Part shown: positions 14,449-22,432 of the stretch, in pieces | Numbering within the stretch: the stretch's first letter is position 1 | Layout of the letters: the number at the start of each line of letters is the position of its first letter | Assembly (NCBI RefSeq): GCF_028206995.1 | Contig: NZ_JAQLFL010000007.1 | Location: 1-64,000 of the forward strand | Direction of reading: 5' to 3' | Length of the DNA stretch: 64,000 bases | Source: Collinsella aerofaciens | GTDB taxonomy: Bacteria; Actinomycetota; Coriobacteriia; Coriobacteriales; Coriobacteriaceae | Program-made: the position numbers and the translations under genes | Notes under the pieces: generated by a model | Told to the model about the DNA's origin: nothing | Database searches by the model: none | What the model saw: only the letters and a program-made list of their open reading frames with translations

Positions 14449-17448
14449 CTATTTCTTAAGAAGGTACGAATAGTTGTCGCGCACAGCCCTGATGGTCAGG
14501 CGGACGGCCTCGGGAAGACCGGTGTTGACGGCATCGACCGAGACGGTGCGGACCGTGCCGGCGACGCGGACCTTAAAGTGATCATCGCCCACGGCCAGGA
14601 AGCCCTCGTTCTCGGAGTTCTCCATGTCCTCCTCGCTCCAGAACAGGGTGAGCTTGTCCTTGTAGGGACGACCCTCCTGGTAGGGGCAGAACACGGCGCA
14701 GTTGCCGCACTCGTTGCACATGCCGTCGACGTGGACGACCTGATGCTTGGCCAGGCCCGGCACCTTAATGGCAACGTTGGCGCGGTTGGGGCACACGTCG
14801 CAGCAGACCTCGCACACCGAGCCGCAGCCCAGGCAGCGGGTCTTGGTGCAGTTGCGCTTGTCGCGGCACAGCGACCCCTTGCGCTCGTAGCAGGTGTCCT
14901 CGCGGCCGGCCTTCTCGTTGCAGTCGGCGTACTTGTTAAAGTCCACGCCGGCGATGGCGCGTGCGACTTCGGCGGCGTCGGCAATAGCCTCGACCACGGT
15001 GGCCGGACCGCGACGGCAATCGCCTGCAGCCCAGACGCCCTCGACGCCGGTGGAGGTGGCGGCAAGACGGCCGCGACGGTCGTGCTCGACGCCCGCGGCA
15101 TCGTACAGGCTGGCATCGATGCCCTCGCCCACGGCGCAGATCACCGTGGTGGCGGAAAGCTCGACGGTCTCGCCCGTGGCGACGGGGCTGCGACGGCCGC
15201 TTGCATCCGGCTCGCCGAGCTCCATAACGTCGCAGGTCAGCACGGAGCCGTTGAGCGCCTTGGGCGCCAGCAGCTCGCAGAACTCAACGCCGTCGGCAAG
15301 AGCAAGATCGAGCTCTTCCTCGTCGGCGGGCATCTGCTTCTTGGTGCGGCGATACACCAGGCGCACGTTCTTCACGCCAGCAAGGCGCTTGGCCACGCGG
15401 GCCGCGTCCATGGCGGTGTTGCCGGCGCCAATGACCACGACATCCTCACCCAGCTCGAGTTTCTCGCCCTTCTTGGCGGCCTCGAGGAACTCCAGCACAT
15501 CGAGCTCGGCACCCTCGCCCAGGCCCGCAGAGCCGGGCATCCAGGCACCGGTGGCCACGACCACGTCGGTAAAGCCCTGGGCCTTGAGCTCGTCAATGGA
15601 CTCCACGCGAGCGTTGAGCTGCACCTTGGCGCCAAAGGCCAGGCAGAGCTCGGCGTCGTGGGAGATATCGTCGCTCGCAATGCGGAACTCGGGAATCACG
15701 TGACGGACCACGCCGCCGAGAGAGTCGCGGGCCTCGAAGATGGTGACGGGCACGCCGGCACGCGTCAGGAAGAATGCCGTCGCCAGGCCGGCCGGGCCGC
15801 CACCGATAACGGCAACGTTGCGCTCGCCGTCGTTGGCGATGGCCTGGGTGCGCAGCTTGGGCAGCACGGCGGTCATGGCCTCGCGGGCGGCCTTGAGCTT
15901 GCTGGCGCGAATCTGGGCGCCCTCGGGCTCGTAGAACGCACGCTCGCAGGCACGGCCGCAGGGATGCGGGCAGATGGTGCCGGTAATGAACGGCAGGGCG
16001 TTGCGCTCGATGATGATGTTGAGTGCGTCCTCGTAGCGGCCCTCGTCAACGGCCGCCAGGTAGGCGGGAATATCCTGCTGGATGGGGCAGCTCGTGCGGC
16101 ACGGCGTGGTAAAGCAATCGGAAAGAGGGCTCTTGCCGGCGACCTTGCGGTCGGGCAGCGGACGCAGCGGCTTCTTGTAGAGCGGGTTGGTGAGCGAATC
16201 GGTCTGGATCGCGGTCACAGCCTCGAGAGAGACGCCCGCGAACGGCCTGCCGTCCAGATCGCCAAACTCGCCGGCCATCTGGCTAAAACGCTCGTAGCCA
16301 CCGGGCTTGAGCACGTCGGTCGCCAGGGTAACGGGCCAAATGCCGGCATCGTACAGGGCGCGAATGTTGTAGACCGTGGCACCGCCGGAGTAGCTGATGC
16401 GCAGCTTGCCATCGAACTGCTCGGTAATACGACGGGCAGCCTCGATGGTCAGCGAGAACAGCGAACGGCCCGACATGTACATCTCGGTGGAAGGCAGCTC
16501 GTTCCTCGTCACGTCAACGGGGAACGTGTTGGTCAGCTTGACGCCAAACTCCAGGCCGCGCTCGGCGCACAGGGCAATCAGGCGCTCGAACATGGGCACG
16601 GCGTCGACCCACTGTAAGTCCTCGCGGAAGTGCGTGTCATCGAAGACGATGTAGTCAAAGCCCAGCTCGTTCAGACGCTGGCGGGCAAACTCATAGCCCA
16701 GCAGCGTGGGGTTGCACTTGATGTAGGTGTTGAGGCCCTTCTCGGTGATCAGATAGGTCGCGATGCGCTCGATCTCGGCCGGCGGGCAGCCATGCAGCGT
16801 GGACTCGGTGATGGAGTTGGACACGCGTGCCGGGATGGACTCGACAAACGCGGCGTCGACATGCTCAAACTTGTCCAGGTTGGCGAGCGCCCATGCGCGG
16901 CACTCGTTCCAGACGTCGGAGCCGCTGGCGTCCTTCATGCCCTCGATGTAGGCGTCGACCTTGGGGCTCTTAATGCCCTCCAGGTCATAGCCCACGGACA
17001 TGTTGAAGACAAAGCCGTCCGGGCTGCCCAGGCCGTACTCGCGAGCGATCAGGTGGCAGGCAAACCATGCCTTCACGTACTCGGCAAAAGCCTGCGGAAC
17101 CTCGAGCTCGGTCGACCACTCGCAGTTGTAGCACTCGTCCTGCGCCACAATGCAGGGCTTGTTGACGCACTTGGAGAGCTCCTCGCCGTCCATAACCTGA
17201 ACGGTCTTGAGCTCAAAGAAGCGGGAACCGGCCACGTAGGATGCCACGATGTTCTGGGCCAGCTGCGTGTTGGGACCGGCGGCCGGGCCAAACGGAGTCT
17301 CGATGCGCTCGTCAAAAATGGGAAGCGCACCCTCCTGGTTGGTCGTGACCATCTTGCGCACGCCAAAGACGGCGCCCTGAGTCTTGTGCTCCTCGATGAT
17401 CCAGTTCATCAGCTGCGAAAACGGGATCGGCCTCATGATGTCGCTCAT
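14449..17448 (-). CDS. ygfK: YgfK-type flavin/iron-sulfur oxidoreductase (putative selenate reductase subunit family)
   Basis: A 999-aa protein like E. coli YgfK. The first 450 residues are the YgfK-specific N-terminal region (SGGATVYNIRALYDAG is a recognisable part). The middle is a GltD-like module with a Cys-rich entry (CRTSCPIQQD, CPHPCGRACE), an FAD-binding VAVIGGGPAGLA and a second dinucleotide site VVVIGAGNTAMDAA. The C-terminus has two 4Fe-4S groups (CLGCGSVCEVCCDVCP and CNECGNCAVFCP). It probably passes electrons between NAD(P)H and the xanthine dehydrogenase through the neighbouring ferredoxin. The start MSDIMRPIPF has GAGGAG 6 nt upstream. An upstream GC-rich frame adding 41 residues is rejected. 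ygfK is a known member of anaerobic purine-degradation clusters. Confidence 0.93.
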   Translation of the reverse strand: MSDIMRPIPFSQLMNWIIEEHKTQGAVFGVRKMVTTNQEGALPIFDERIETPFGPAAGPNTQLAQNIVASYVAGSRFFELKTVQVMDGEELSKCVNKPCIVAQDECYNCEWSTELEVPQAFAEYVKAWFACHLIAREYGLGSPDGFVFNMSVGYDLEGIKSPKVDAYIEGMKDASGSDVWNECRAWALANLDKFEHVDAAFVESIPARVSNSITESTLHGCPPAEIERIATYLITEKGLNTYIKCNPTLLGYEFARQRLNELGFDYIVFDDTHFREDLQWVDAVPMFERLIALCAERGLEFGVKLTNTFPVDVTRNELPSTEMYMSGRSLFSLTIEAARRITEQFDGKLRISYSGGATVYNIRALYDAGIWPVTLATDVLKPGGYERFSQMAGEFGDLDGRPFAGVSLEAVTAIQTDSLTNPLYKKPLRPLPDRKVAGKSPLSDCFTTPCRTSCPIQQDIPAYLAAVDEGRYEDALNIIIERNALPFITGTICPHPCGRACERAFYEPEGAQIRASKLKAAREAMTAVLPKLRTQAIANDGERNVAVIGGGPAGLATAFFLTRAGVPVTIFEARDSLGGVVRHVIPEFRIASDDISHDAELCLAFGAKVQLNARVESIDELKAQGFTDVVVATGAWMPGSAGLGEGAELDVLEFLEAAKKGEKLELGEDVVVIGAGNTAMDAARVAKRLAGVKNVRLVYRRTKKQMPADEEELDLALADGVEFCELLAPKALNGSVLTCDVMELGEPDASGRRSPVATGETVELSATTVICAVGEGIDASLYDAAGVEHDRRGRLAATSTGVEGVWAAGDCRRGPATVVEAIADAAEVARAIAGVDFNKYADCNEKAGREDTCYERKGSLCRDKRNCTKTRCLGCGSVCEVCCDVCPNRANVAIKVPGLAKHQVVHVDGMCNECGNCAVFCPYQEGRPYKDKLTLFWSEEDMENSENEGFLAVGDDHFKVRVAGTVRTVSVDAVNTGLPEAVRLTIRAVRDNYSYLLKK

Positions 17449-17597
17449 AGTGAGCTCCTCTCTGTAACGCCCGGCGAGACCGCGCGGCGGGCGCAAATAC
17501 GGTGTAGCGCTAGCACAGCGCCGGCGACCCCGCGGAGGCCGCCTATACGCGCGCCGGATGCGGCGAAACACCCGACGCGCGTGAATCTACTTGTGAA

Positions 17598-18953
17598 TTA
17601 GTAGGCGCGATCGTTAAGCGTGCTCCAGAGCTTCTTGGACTCAGCCATGGTCCACGCGTTGATCTTTTCCTCATCAATGCCAACGAACTCGCGATCCTTG
17701 TACAGGACGCGGCCGTTGATGATGGTGGTGCGGCAGTTTTTGCCCATCATGCCAAAGAGCATGTGACCGTCGATGTTCTCCTCGCTCAGCGGCGTAAAGG
17801 GCTTGTAGTCCATAACGATAACGTCGGCGGCAGCGCCGGCCTCGAGCACACCGAGCTTGCGATCGAAGTACTTGCTCGCCATCTTGGCGTTGTTCTCGAA
17901 CAGCATCGTCATGGCCTCGCACCAGCCCACGTTGGGCATGGCGGCGTTGTGGCGCTGAATGATCAGGAAGACCTTAAGGCTCTCGAGCATATCGTGGGTG
18001 TAGGCGTCGGTGCCCATGCACACGGGGATGCCGCGGCGGAAGAACTCGAGCACGGGGGCGCAGCCCACGGCGTTGCCCATATTGGATTCGGGGTTGTTGA
18101 CGAGCCAGGTGCCGGACTCCTTGACGATATCCATCTCGGCAGGCGTCACGTGGATGCAGTGGCCGAGCATGGTGTCGGGACCCAGCAGGTTGTGCTGCAG
18201 CAGGCGCTCGACGGGGCTGATGCCACCGCGGTTGAGGCGGGAATCCCACACGTCGTTCATGCCCTCGCACACATGGATGTGGAAGCCGGTCAGGCCGTTG
18301 TTGGCCTCGGCCATCTTGTCCATGGTCTCGTCCGACAGCGTAAAGGTGGCATGCCCGCCAAACATGGCAGCGATCATGTGGTTGTCGTTATCGCGACGCT
18401 CCTTGGCGGCCCACTGGGCAAATTCGGCGTTCTCGGCAATGGCCTGGTCGCATTTTTCCTGGCCACGGCGATCGGAAACCTCGTAGCACAGGCACGAACG
18501 CATGCCCAGCTCCTGAGCTGCATCCTTAATGGTAAAGAGGCTTCCCGGGATCTCGCAGAAGCTCGCATGGTGATCGAAGATCGTGGTGACGCCATCACGG
18601 ATGGAGTCCAAAATCGTAGCATAGGCGCTGGCCTTGGTGCCGTCGAGCGTCAGGTTGTCGTCGATCTTCCACCACTGCTGCTCGAGATTCTCCAAGAAGT
18701 TGGTGGGGTTGCAGCCCTTAATGGCAAGGCCGCGGGCCAGACCCGAGTAGATGTGGGTGTGGCAGTTGATGAGTCCGGGCATGATGAGGTTGCCCTGGGC
18801 ATCGACGTACTCGGCATCCGGGTACTTGGCCTTGAGCTCGCGCTCGGGGCCCACTTCGACGATCGTATCTCCGTCAATGGCGACCGCACCGTTTGGAATA
18901 AACGGGGTCTGAGCGTTGCGGGTAAAGACGGAACCGTTAGCGACCAGAAGCAT
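17598..18953 (-). CDS. ssnA: SsnA family amidohydrolase/aminohydrolase
   Basis: 451-aa zinc amidohydrolase of the SsnA/chlorohydrolase group. The metal-binding motif NCHTHIYSGLARG includes H65 and H67. Later metal ligands lie in GFHIHVCEG and GHCIHVTPAE, with the Asp in GTDAYTHD. SsnA is a regular member of clusters for anaerobic breakdown of purines and urate, probably acting on a ring-opened or deaminated intermediate; its exact substrate is unsettled. The start chosen is MLLVANGSVF with GAAGGGAG upstream; six residues more would be possible from a weaker site. It follows the permease gene after a 195-bp gap with three hairpins and precedes ygfK. Confidence 0.93.
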   Translation of the reverse strand: MLLVANGSVFTRNAQTPFIPNGAVAIDGDTIVEVGPERELKAKYPDAEYVDAQGNLIMPGLINCHTHIYSGLARGLAIKGCNPTNFLENLEQQWWKIDDNLTLDGTKASAYATILDSIRDGVTTIFDHHASFCEIPGSLFTIKDAAQELGMRSCLCYEVSDRRGQEKCDQAIAENAEFAQWAAKERRDNDNHMIAAMFGGHATFTLSDETMDKMAEANNGLTGFHIHVCEGMNDVWDSRLNRGGISPVERLLQHNLLGPDTMLGHCIHVTPAEMDIVKESGTWLVNNPESNMGNAVGCAPVLEFFRRGIPVCMGTDAYTHDMLESLKVFLIIQRHNAAMPNVGWCEAMTMLFENNAKMASKYFDRKLGVLEAGAAADVIVMDYKPFTPLSEENIDGHMLFGMMGKNCRTTIINGRVLYKDREFVGIDEEKINAWTMAESKKLWSTLNDRAY

Positions 18954-19054
18954 GGATGCTCCCTTCAACATCAGAGGCGGGGTTTGACACCTCTGACATG
19001 GCGGAGTGCGAAGCGCCGGCCTACACCGGAAACGGGCCCTCTCCCGTCAACGCT

Positions 19055-19135
19055 TCACCAAAGGGACAAACCCTTTGAAGTGCGGCTTGGTGCCGCATGG
19101 CGTCGGCGGACGAGGCGATGCGTCCGCCGACGAAT
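19055..19135. other. Three successive hairpins between permease and ssnA
   Basis: CAAAGGG/CCCTTTG (19059-19077), TGCGGC/GCCGCA (19081-19097) and an 11-bp perfect stem GTCGGCGGACG/CGTCCGCCGAC (19102-19131). None is followed by a T-run on the minus strand. They look like RNA stability or attenuation structures that would set different levels for permease and downstream enzymes. Confidence 0.55.
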
Positions 19136-19148
19136 AGCACCGAATTGG

Positions 19149-20543
19149 TTACTTCTTGCTCTCGGGCAAGACCAGATCCACGGCAGCGTCCTTGGCAGCA
19201 TCGATGTGCTGAGCCACGACCGGCGTCTGCGGAAGGATCAGGTTAAGGACAATGGCCATGATGGCGGTGGGGGTTACGGCATTGGAGCCGATGACGGTGG
19301 ACACCCAGGCGGGCATACCCTCGCCGGCAAGGCAACCGCTGGCCATCCAGATACCCAGGCCAAAGACGACGGAGGTGCCGACGATGGTGGTGGTGCGCTG
19401 CGTGAGGCCCTCGCGGGTGAACATGCGCACGCCGTTCATGGTGATGGTGCCAAAGACGCCGACGGTCGCGCCGCCGATGACGGGCTGCGGGATAGCGGAA
19501 AGGACGGCAGAGAGCTGCGGGAACAGACCGGCGATGGCAAAGACGGCCGCAATGATCACAAAGACCCACTTGTTGACGACCTTGTTGGAGCAGATGATGC
19601 CCACGTTCTGGCCAAGGGCGCTGGTGGGAAGACCGCCCAGCAGACCGCCGACCATAGAGGTGAGGCCCTGGGACACGATAGCGCCGGAGAGCTCGCGCTC
19701 GGTGGGCATACGGTCGATGGAGCCCAGGCAGGCGGCGGAGACGTCACCGATAACCTGGATGGCAACCATGGGGAACACGACGGCGAGGGTAATGCAGACC
19801 TCGGGATCAAACTCGAGCGCGTAGGGCATGAGCTTGGGAAGAGCGAAGACCTGAGCGGTGGCGACGCTGGAGAAGTCGATCATGCCAAAGGGGATGGAGA
19901 CGATCATGCCAACGATCATGCCAAAGAACACGGAGCCCAGCTTGAGCGTGCCCTTGCCAAAGTTGGCGAGCGCAAAGACCACGGCGAAGGTGATAAGAGC
20001 GACGCACCAGGCCTGCGGGGTGCCCCACAGCGGCGTGCCCATGCCACCGGCCATGTACTTGACGGCCGTGGGATAGAGAGAGACGCCAATGGAGAAGATG
20101 ACCGTACCGGTCACGACGGGCGGGAACAGCCACTTGATCTTGCTGTAGGCCAGACCAAAGAGGACCGCAACGGCGCCGCCGACGATCTCGCCGCCCAGCA
20201 GCGCGCCAAAGCTAAAGCCCGAGGCGCCCATGGCCTGCAGGGCCGGCAGGAACGCGAACGAAACGCCCATGACGATGGGCAGGCCGCCGCCGATGCGACG
20301 GAAGGGAGCGAAGGCCTGAAGGGCCGTGTCGATTGCCGAAAGAATGAGCGCAACCTGAATGATGTCGGTGCTCTGCTGGCTATTAAAGCCGTAGACGCCG
20401 GCCATGATGACCGCCGGGGTAATAATGCCGGCAAACGATGCCAGTACGTGCTGAAGGGCACACGGGATCATTTCCTTAACGGGCGGCATGCCTTCGCGAG
20501 TGAACAGGGCTTCAGTGCCGTTCGTAACCGTCTCCTGGGTCAT
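19149..20543 (-). CDS. NCS2 family purine (xanthine/urate) permease
   Basis: A 464-aa polytopic membrane protein of the nucleobase:cation symporter-2 family. The start is ATG at 20543 (MTQETVTNGTEAL); 29 upstream in-frame residues are not family-like. About 12-14 hydrophobic segments are visible, with the family pattern ALQHVLASFAG in the first helix, and QVIGDVSAA and QNVGIICSN in the later helices. The gene leads an operon with ssnA, ygfK, ferredoxin and xanthine dehydrogenase, so its cargo is most likely xanthine, urate or a related purine rather than uracil. A promoter with an overlapping operator-like site lies about 90 bp upstream. Confidence 0.93.
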   Translation of the reverse strand: MTQETVTNGTEALFTREGMPPVKEMIPCALQHVLASFAGIITPAVIMAGVYGFNSQQSTDIIQVALILSAIDTALQAFAPFRRIGGGLPIVMGVSFAFLPALQAMGASGFSFGALLGGEIVGGAVAVLFGLAYSKIKWLFPPVVTGTVIFSIGVSLYPTAVKYMAGGMGTPLWGTPQAWCVALITFAVVFALANFGKGTLKLGSVFFGMIVGMIVSIPFGMIDFSSVATAQVFALPKLMPYALEFDPEVCITLAVVFPMVAIQVIGDVSAACLGSIDRMPTERELSGAIVSQGLTSMVGGLLGGLPTSALGQNVGIICSNKVVNKWVFVIIAAVFAIAGLFPQLSAVLSAIPQPVIGGATVGVFGTITMNGVRMFTREGLTQRTTTIVGTSVVFGLGIWMASGCLAGEGMPAWVSTVIGSNAVTPTAIMAIVLNLILPQTPVVAQHIDAAKDAAVDLVLPESKK

Positions 20544-20630
20544 TTGACCACCAATCCTCGAAGTAGTTGTTTTCGCATCTAACGCTCTATTGTGACGCAG
20601 TGCGGGGTTGAGGTTGTGCCTTCGTTGCAT

Positions 20631-20660
20631 ATCGTATTAAAGATGATTCTCATTCTCAAT
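20631..20660 (-). promoter_or_regulatory. Promoter of the purine operon with overlapping Fur-like box
   Basis: Minus strand: -35 TTGAGA (20654-20659), 17-bp spacer, -10 TACGAT (20631-20636). The sequence GAGAATGAGAATCAT covering the -35 and spacer resembles a Fur box (GATAATGATAATCAT) with few changes. Binding by a Fur-family protein is only a suggestion. The site could belong to another repressor. Confidence 0.55.
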
Positions 20661-20672
20661 AATAATTTTTTG

Positions 20673-20700
20673 TTATCAGCCTATTCTTCGGCTGAGATAA
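20673..20700. promoter_or_regulatory. Inverted repeat in the divergent permease-regulator region
   Basis: TTATCAGCC, 8 bp, then GGCTGAGATAA; the arms pair apart from a two-base bulge. Centred between the purine operon and the YheO-like regulator. Candidate operator for that regulator. Confidence 0.45.
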
Positions 20701-20895
20701 TGCATTTCCGCAGGTCAGGAAAGTGTCTTGTCAAAATAACATCTAACTATTCTTTTGGTCGACCGTTTACCGCCAAATTCCTACCGTTCGTCTGTATTAC
20801 GCAATGTACCTGCGGATATACGAGATGAGGAATGGCGTGTTACCATGAGAAAAAATTGTTATGAACATTTCCGATTTCACCCCAAGGAGTTGCCC

Positions 20896-21552
20896 GTGAA
20901 CGAGACCGTACGTCGCTTTTTGCCGATGGTCGATTTTCTGGAGCAGATACTCGGCAAAAACAGCGAAATCGTGCTGCACGATTTCTCGGATCCCGACCAC
21001 GCCATCGTCGATATTCGCAACGGCATCGTGAGCGGCCGCAAGGTCGGCGGTCCCGCCACCGATCTGGCACTCAAGATCATACACGACGCCAAGTATCGCG
21101 ACCTGCCGTTTATTACGGGCTACGAGGGCCGCGGCGCCGGAGGCAAGACGTTGGAGTCAGCGACATACTTTATCCGCGAGAATGACGAGATCGTCGGTAT
21201 GCTCTGCGTCAACACCGACCTCTCGACCGTACGCTCCATCAACGCCATGGCGCAGCAGCTCATGGCGTGCTTCGACGCGGCGCCGACGCGCACGGAGCCC
21301 GCCCCTATCGAGGTCGAAAGCCTTTCGGAGTCCACACAGGAGCTCATCGACCGCAGTATTTCCGAGCTGCTCGAAAGCCGCGGGCAGGATGTCGCCTCGC
21401 TCGGCCAGGCCGACCGCGTCGATGTTATCCGCCATCTCAACGGCAACGGCGTGTTTATGCTCAAGGGCGCCGTTGCCTGCGCTGCCGCCGTGCTTGGAAT
21501 CTCTGAGCCCAGCGTCTACCGCTATCTGCAAAAGGTCCGCAAGGAGGGCTAA
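20896..21552 (+). CDS. YheO-like PAS/helix-turn-helix transcriptional regulator
   Basis: 218 aa from a GTG start with AAGGAG 6 nt before it; an ATG at 20845 would add 17 residues but has no ribosome-binding site. The N-terminal YheO-type PAS domain contains SEIVLHDF, GRKVGGPATDLAL and VGMLCVNTDL. The C-terminal helix-turn-helix domain (VIRHLNGNGVFMLKG then AAAVLGISEPSVYRYLQKVRK) should bind DNA. It is transcribed divergently from the purine operon, so control of that operon by a purine-related or redox signal is likely but inferred. Followed by a repeat and a strong terminator. Confidence 0.88.
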   Translation: MNETVRRFLPMVDFLEQILGKNSEIVLHDFSDPDHAIVDIRNGIVSGRKVGGPATDLALKIIHDAKYRDLPFITGYEGRGAGGKTLESATYFIRENDEIVGMLCVNTDLSTVRSINAMAQQLMACFDAAPTRTEPAPIEVESLSESTQELIDRSISELLESRGQDVASLGQADRVDVIRHLNGNGVFMLKGAVACAAAVLGISEPSVYRYLQKVRKEG

Positions 21553-21557
21553 CCCAC

Positions 21558-21588
21558 TGATCCCTTGGGGACGGAGGAAAACGGATCA
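21558..21588. repeat. REP-like palindrome R1 (TGATCC...GGATCA)
   Basis: TGATCC-CTTGGGGACGGAGGAAAAC-GGATCA: short inverted ends around a core GGGGACGGAGGAAAAC. The same element recurs at 22293-22321, 29808-29838 and 29861-29891. Confidence 0.8.
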
Positions 21589-21607
21589 TTTTTGTCGCAT
21601 CGCTTGA

Positions 21608-21648
21608 CAAAAGACCCTGCAGCTCGCACGCGCTGCAGGGTCTTTTTG
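21608..21648. terminator. Bidirectional terminator between yheO-like gene and ridA
   Basis: AGACCCTGCAGC/GCTGCAGGGTCT, a 12-bp perfect stem with an 8-nt loop. A T-run follows on the plus strand and AAAAG precedes it, giving T on the minus strand. It serves the two convergent genes. Confidence 0.92.
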
Positions 21649-21676
21649 CATGTCATGTTTAGTTGTTGTCAACGCC

Positions 21677-22054
21677 TTAGAGGGCGGCGATGACCTCGAT
21701 CTCGACCAGACCGCCAGCCGGAAGGGCGGCAACCTGGAAGGCGCTGCGCGCGGGGAACGGAGCCTCGAACTTGGAGGCGTAGATCTCGTTCACGGCGGCG
21801 AAGTCGGCGATGTCGGCCAGGTAGACCGTGGTCTTGACGACATCGGCAAACGTGGCGCCGGCAGCGGTCAGCAGGGCCTCGACGTTAGCGAGGGACTGCT
21901 TGGCCTGAGCCTCGACACCCTTGGGCATCTTGCCGGTCGCAGGGTCAATGCCCAGCTGGCCGGACAGAAACACCATGTTGCCGGTCTGGATACCGGGGGA
22001 ATACGGGCCGATGGCTGCGGGTGCGTTATCGGAAGACACGACGGTCTTGCTCAT
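21677..22054 (-). CDS. ridA: RidA family enamine/imine deaminase
   Basis: A 125-aa protein of the RidA/YjgF family, which hydrolyses reactive 2-aminoacrylate-type enamines. Typical blocks are IGPYSPGIQTGNMVFLSGQLGIDP at the N-terminus, SLANVEALLTAAG and KTTVYLAD in the middle, and the arginine in FPARSAFQVAALP that contacts substrate carboxylates in this family. The start MSKTVVSSDN has AAGGAG 6 nt upstream; 39 upstream residues in frame are not conserved-looking. It is transcribed alone from the promoter at 22143-22171. Confidence 0.95.
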   Translation of the reverse strand: MSKTVVSSDNAPAAIGPYSPGIQTGNMVFLSGQLGIDPATGKMPKGVEAQAKQSLANVEALLTAAGATFADVVKTTVYLADIADFAAVNEIYASKFEAPFPARSAFQVAALPAGGLVEIEVIAAL

Positions 22055-22142
22055 GTTTTTCTCCTTACGATCAAATAGAGAGCGTGAGCGCGGCGTTCGC
22101 ACCGGGAGGCACAGTTCGGTCTGAACACCGCGCTTGATTGGG

Positions 22143-22171
22143 ATAGTAGGGGATGATTTTGCCCGATGCAA
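22143..22171 (-). promoter_or_regulatory. ridA promoter
   Basis: Minus strand: -35 TTGCAT (22166-22171), 17-bp spacer, -10 TACTAT (22143-22148), with the ridA start about 90 bp downstream. Confidence 0.5.
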
Positions 22172-22204
22172 GATAATTATCAGATTGCGATAATATTTTA
22201 TCGC
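22172..22204. promoter_or_regulatory. Two palindromes directly upstream of the ridA -35
   Basis: GATAATTATC (22172-22181) and GCGATAATATTTTATCGC (22187-22204) are perfect palindromes of 10 and 18 bp in an AT-rich island. Candidate activator or repressor sites. Confidence 0.5.
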
Positions 22205-22261
22205 CCAACGGCGCGTACGGGCCGACGAACGGCGTGACTGGCAACCTGCCTAAAAACTAAC

Positions 22262-22321
22262 CCCTTTTCTTCCGTCCCCTTCGGAGCACCTAATTCCTTG
22301 GGGACGGAGGAAAAGGGATCA
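22262..22321. repeat. Paired REP-like palindrome R2 forming an 18-bp hairpin
   Basis: The left arm CCCTTTTCTTCCGTCCCC (22262-22279) and right arm GGGGACGGAGGAAAAGGG (22300-22317) pair with one mismatch. The right half is another copy of the R1 element. It lies upstream of the U32 gene. Confidence 0.8.
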
Positions 22322-22432
22322 TTTTTGCCCGAGAGGCTGCTGAAGACTTTGTCCTGCTTAGGCTGCGGGCATCGCCCATCGCGACGGCGCCACTATACTT
22401 TTGAGTATCTGAGCATTTTTGAAAGGCAGGAT

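Noticed and set aside
14578..16617. Plus-strand open frame of 679 codons opposite ygfK
   Set aside because: Antisense shadow with no ribosome-binding site or known domain.
17763..20582. Plus-strand open frame of 939 codons opposite ssnA and the permease
   Set aside because: Antisense shadow with low-complexity His/Gly/Asp content. It runs across an intergenic gap between two real genes.
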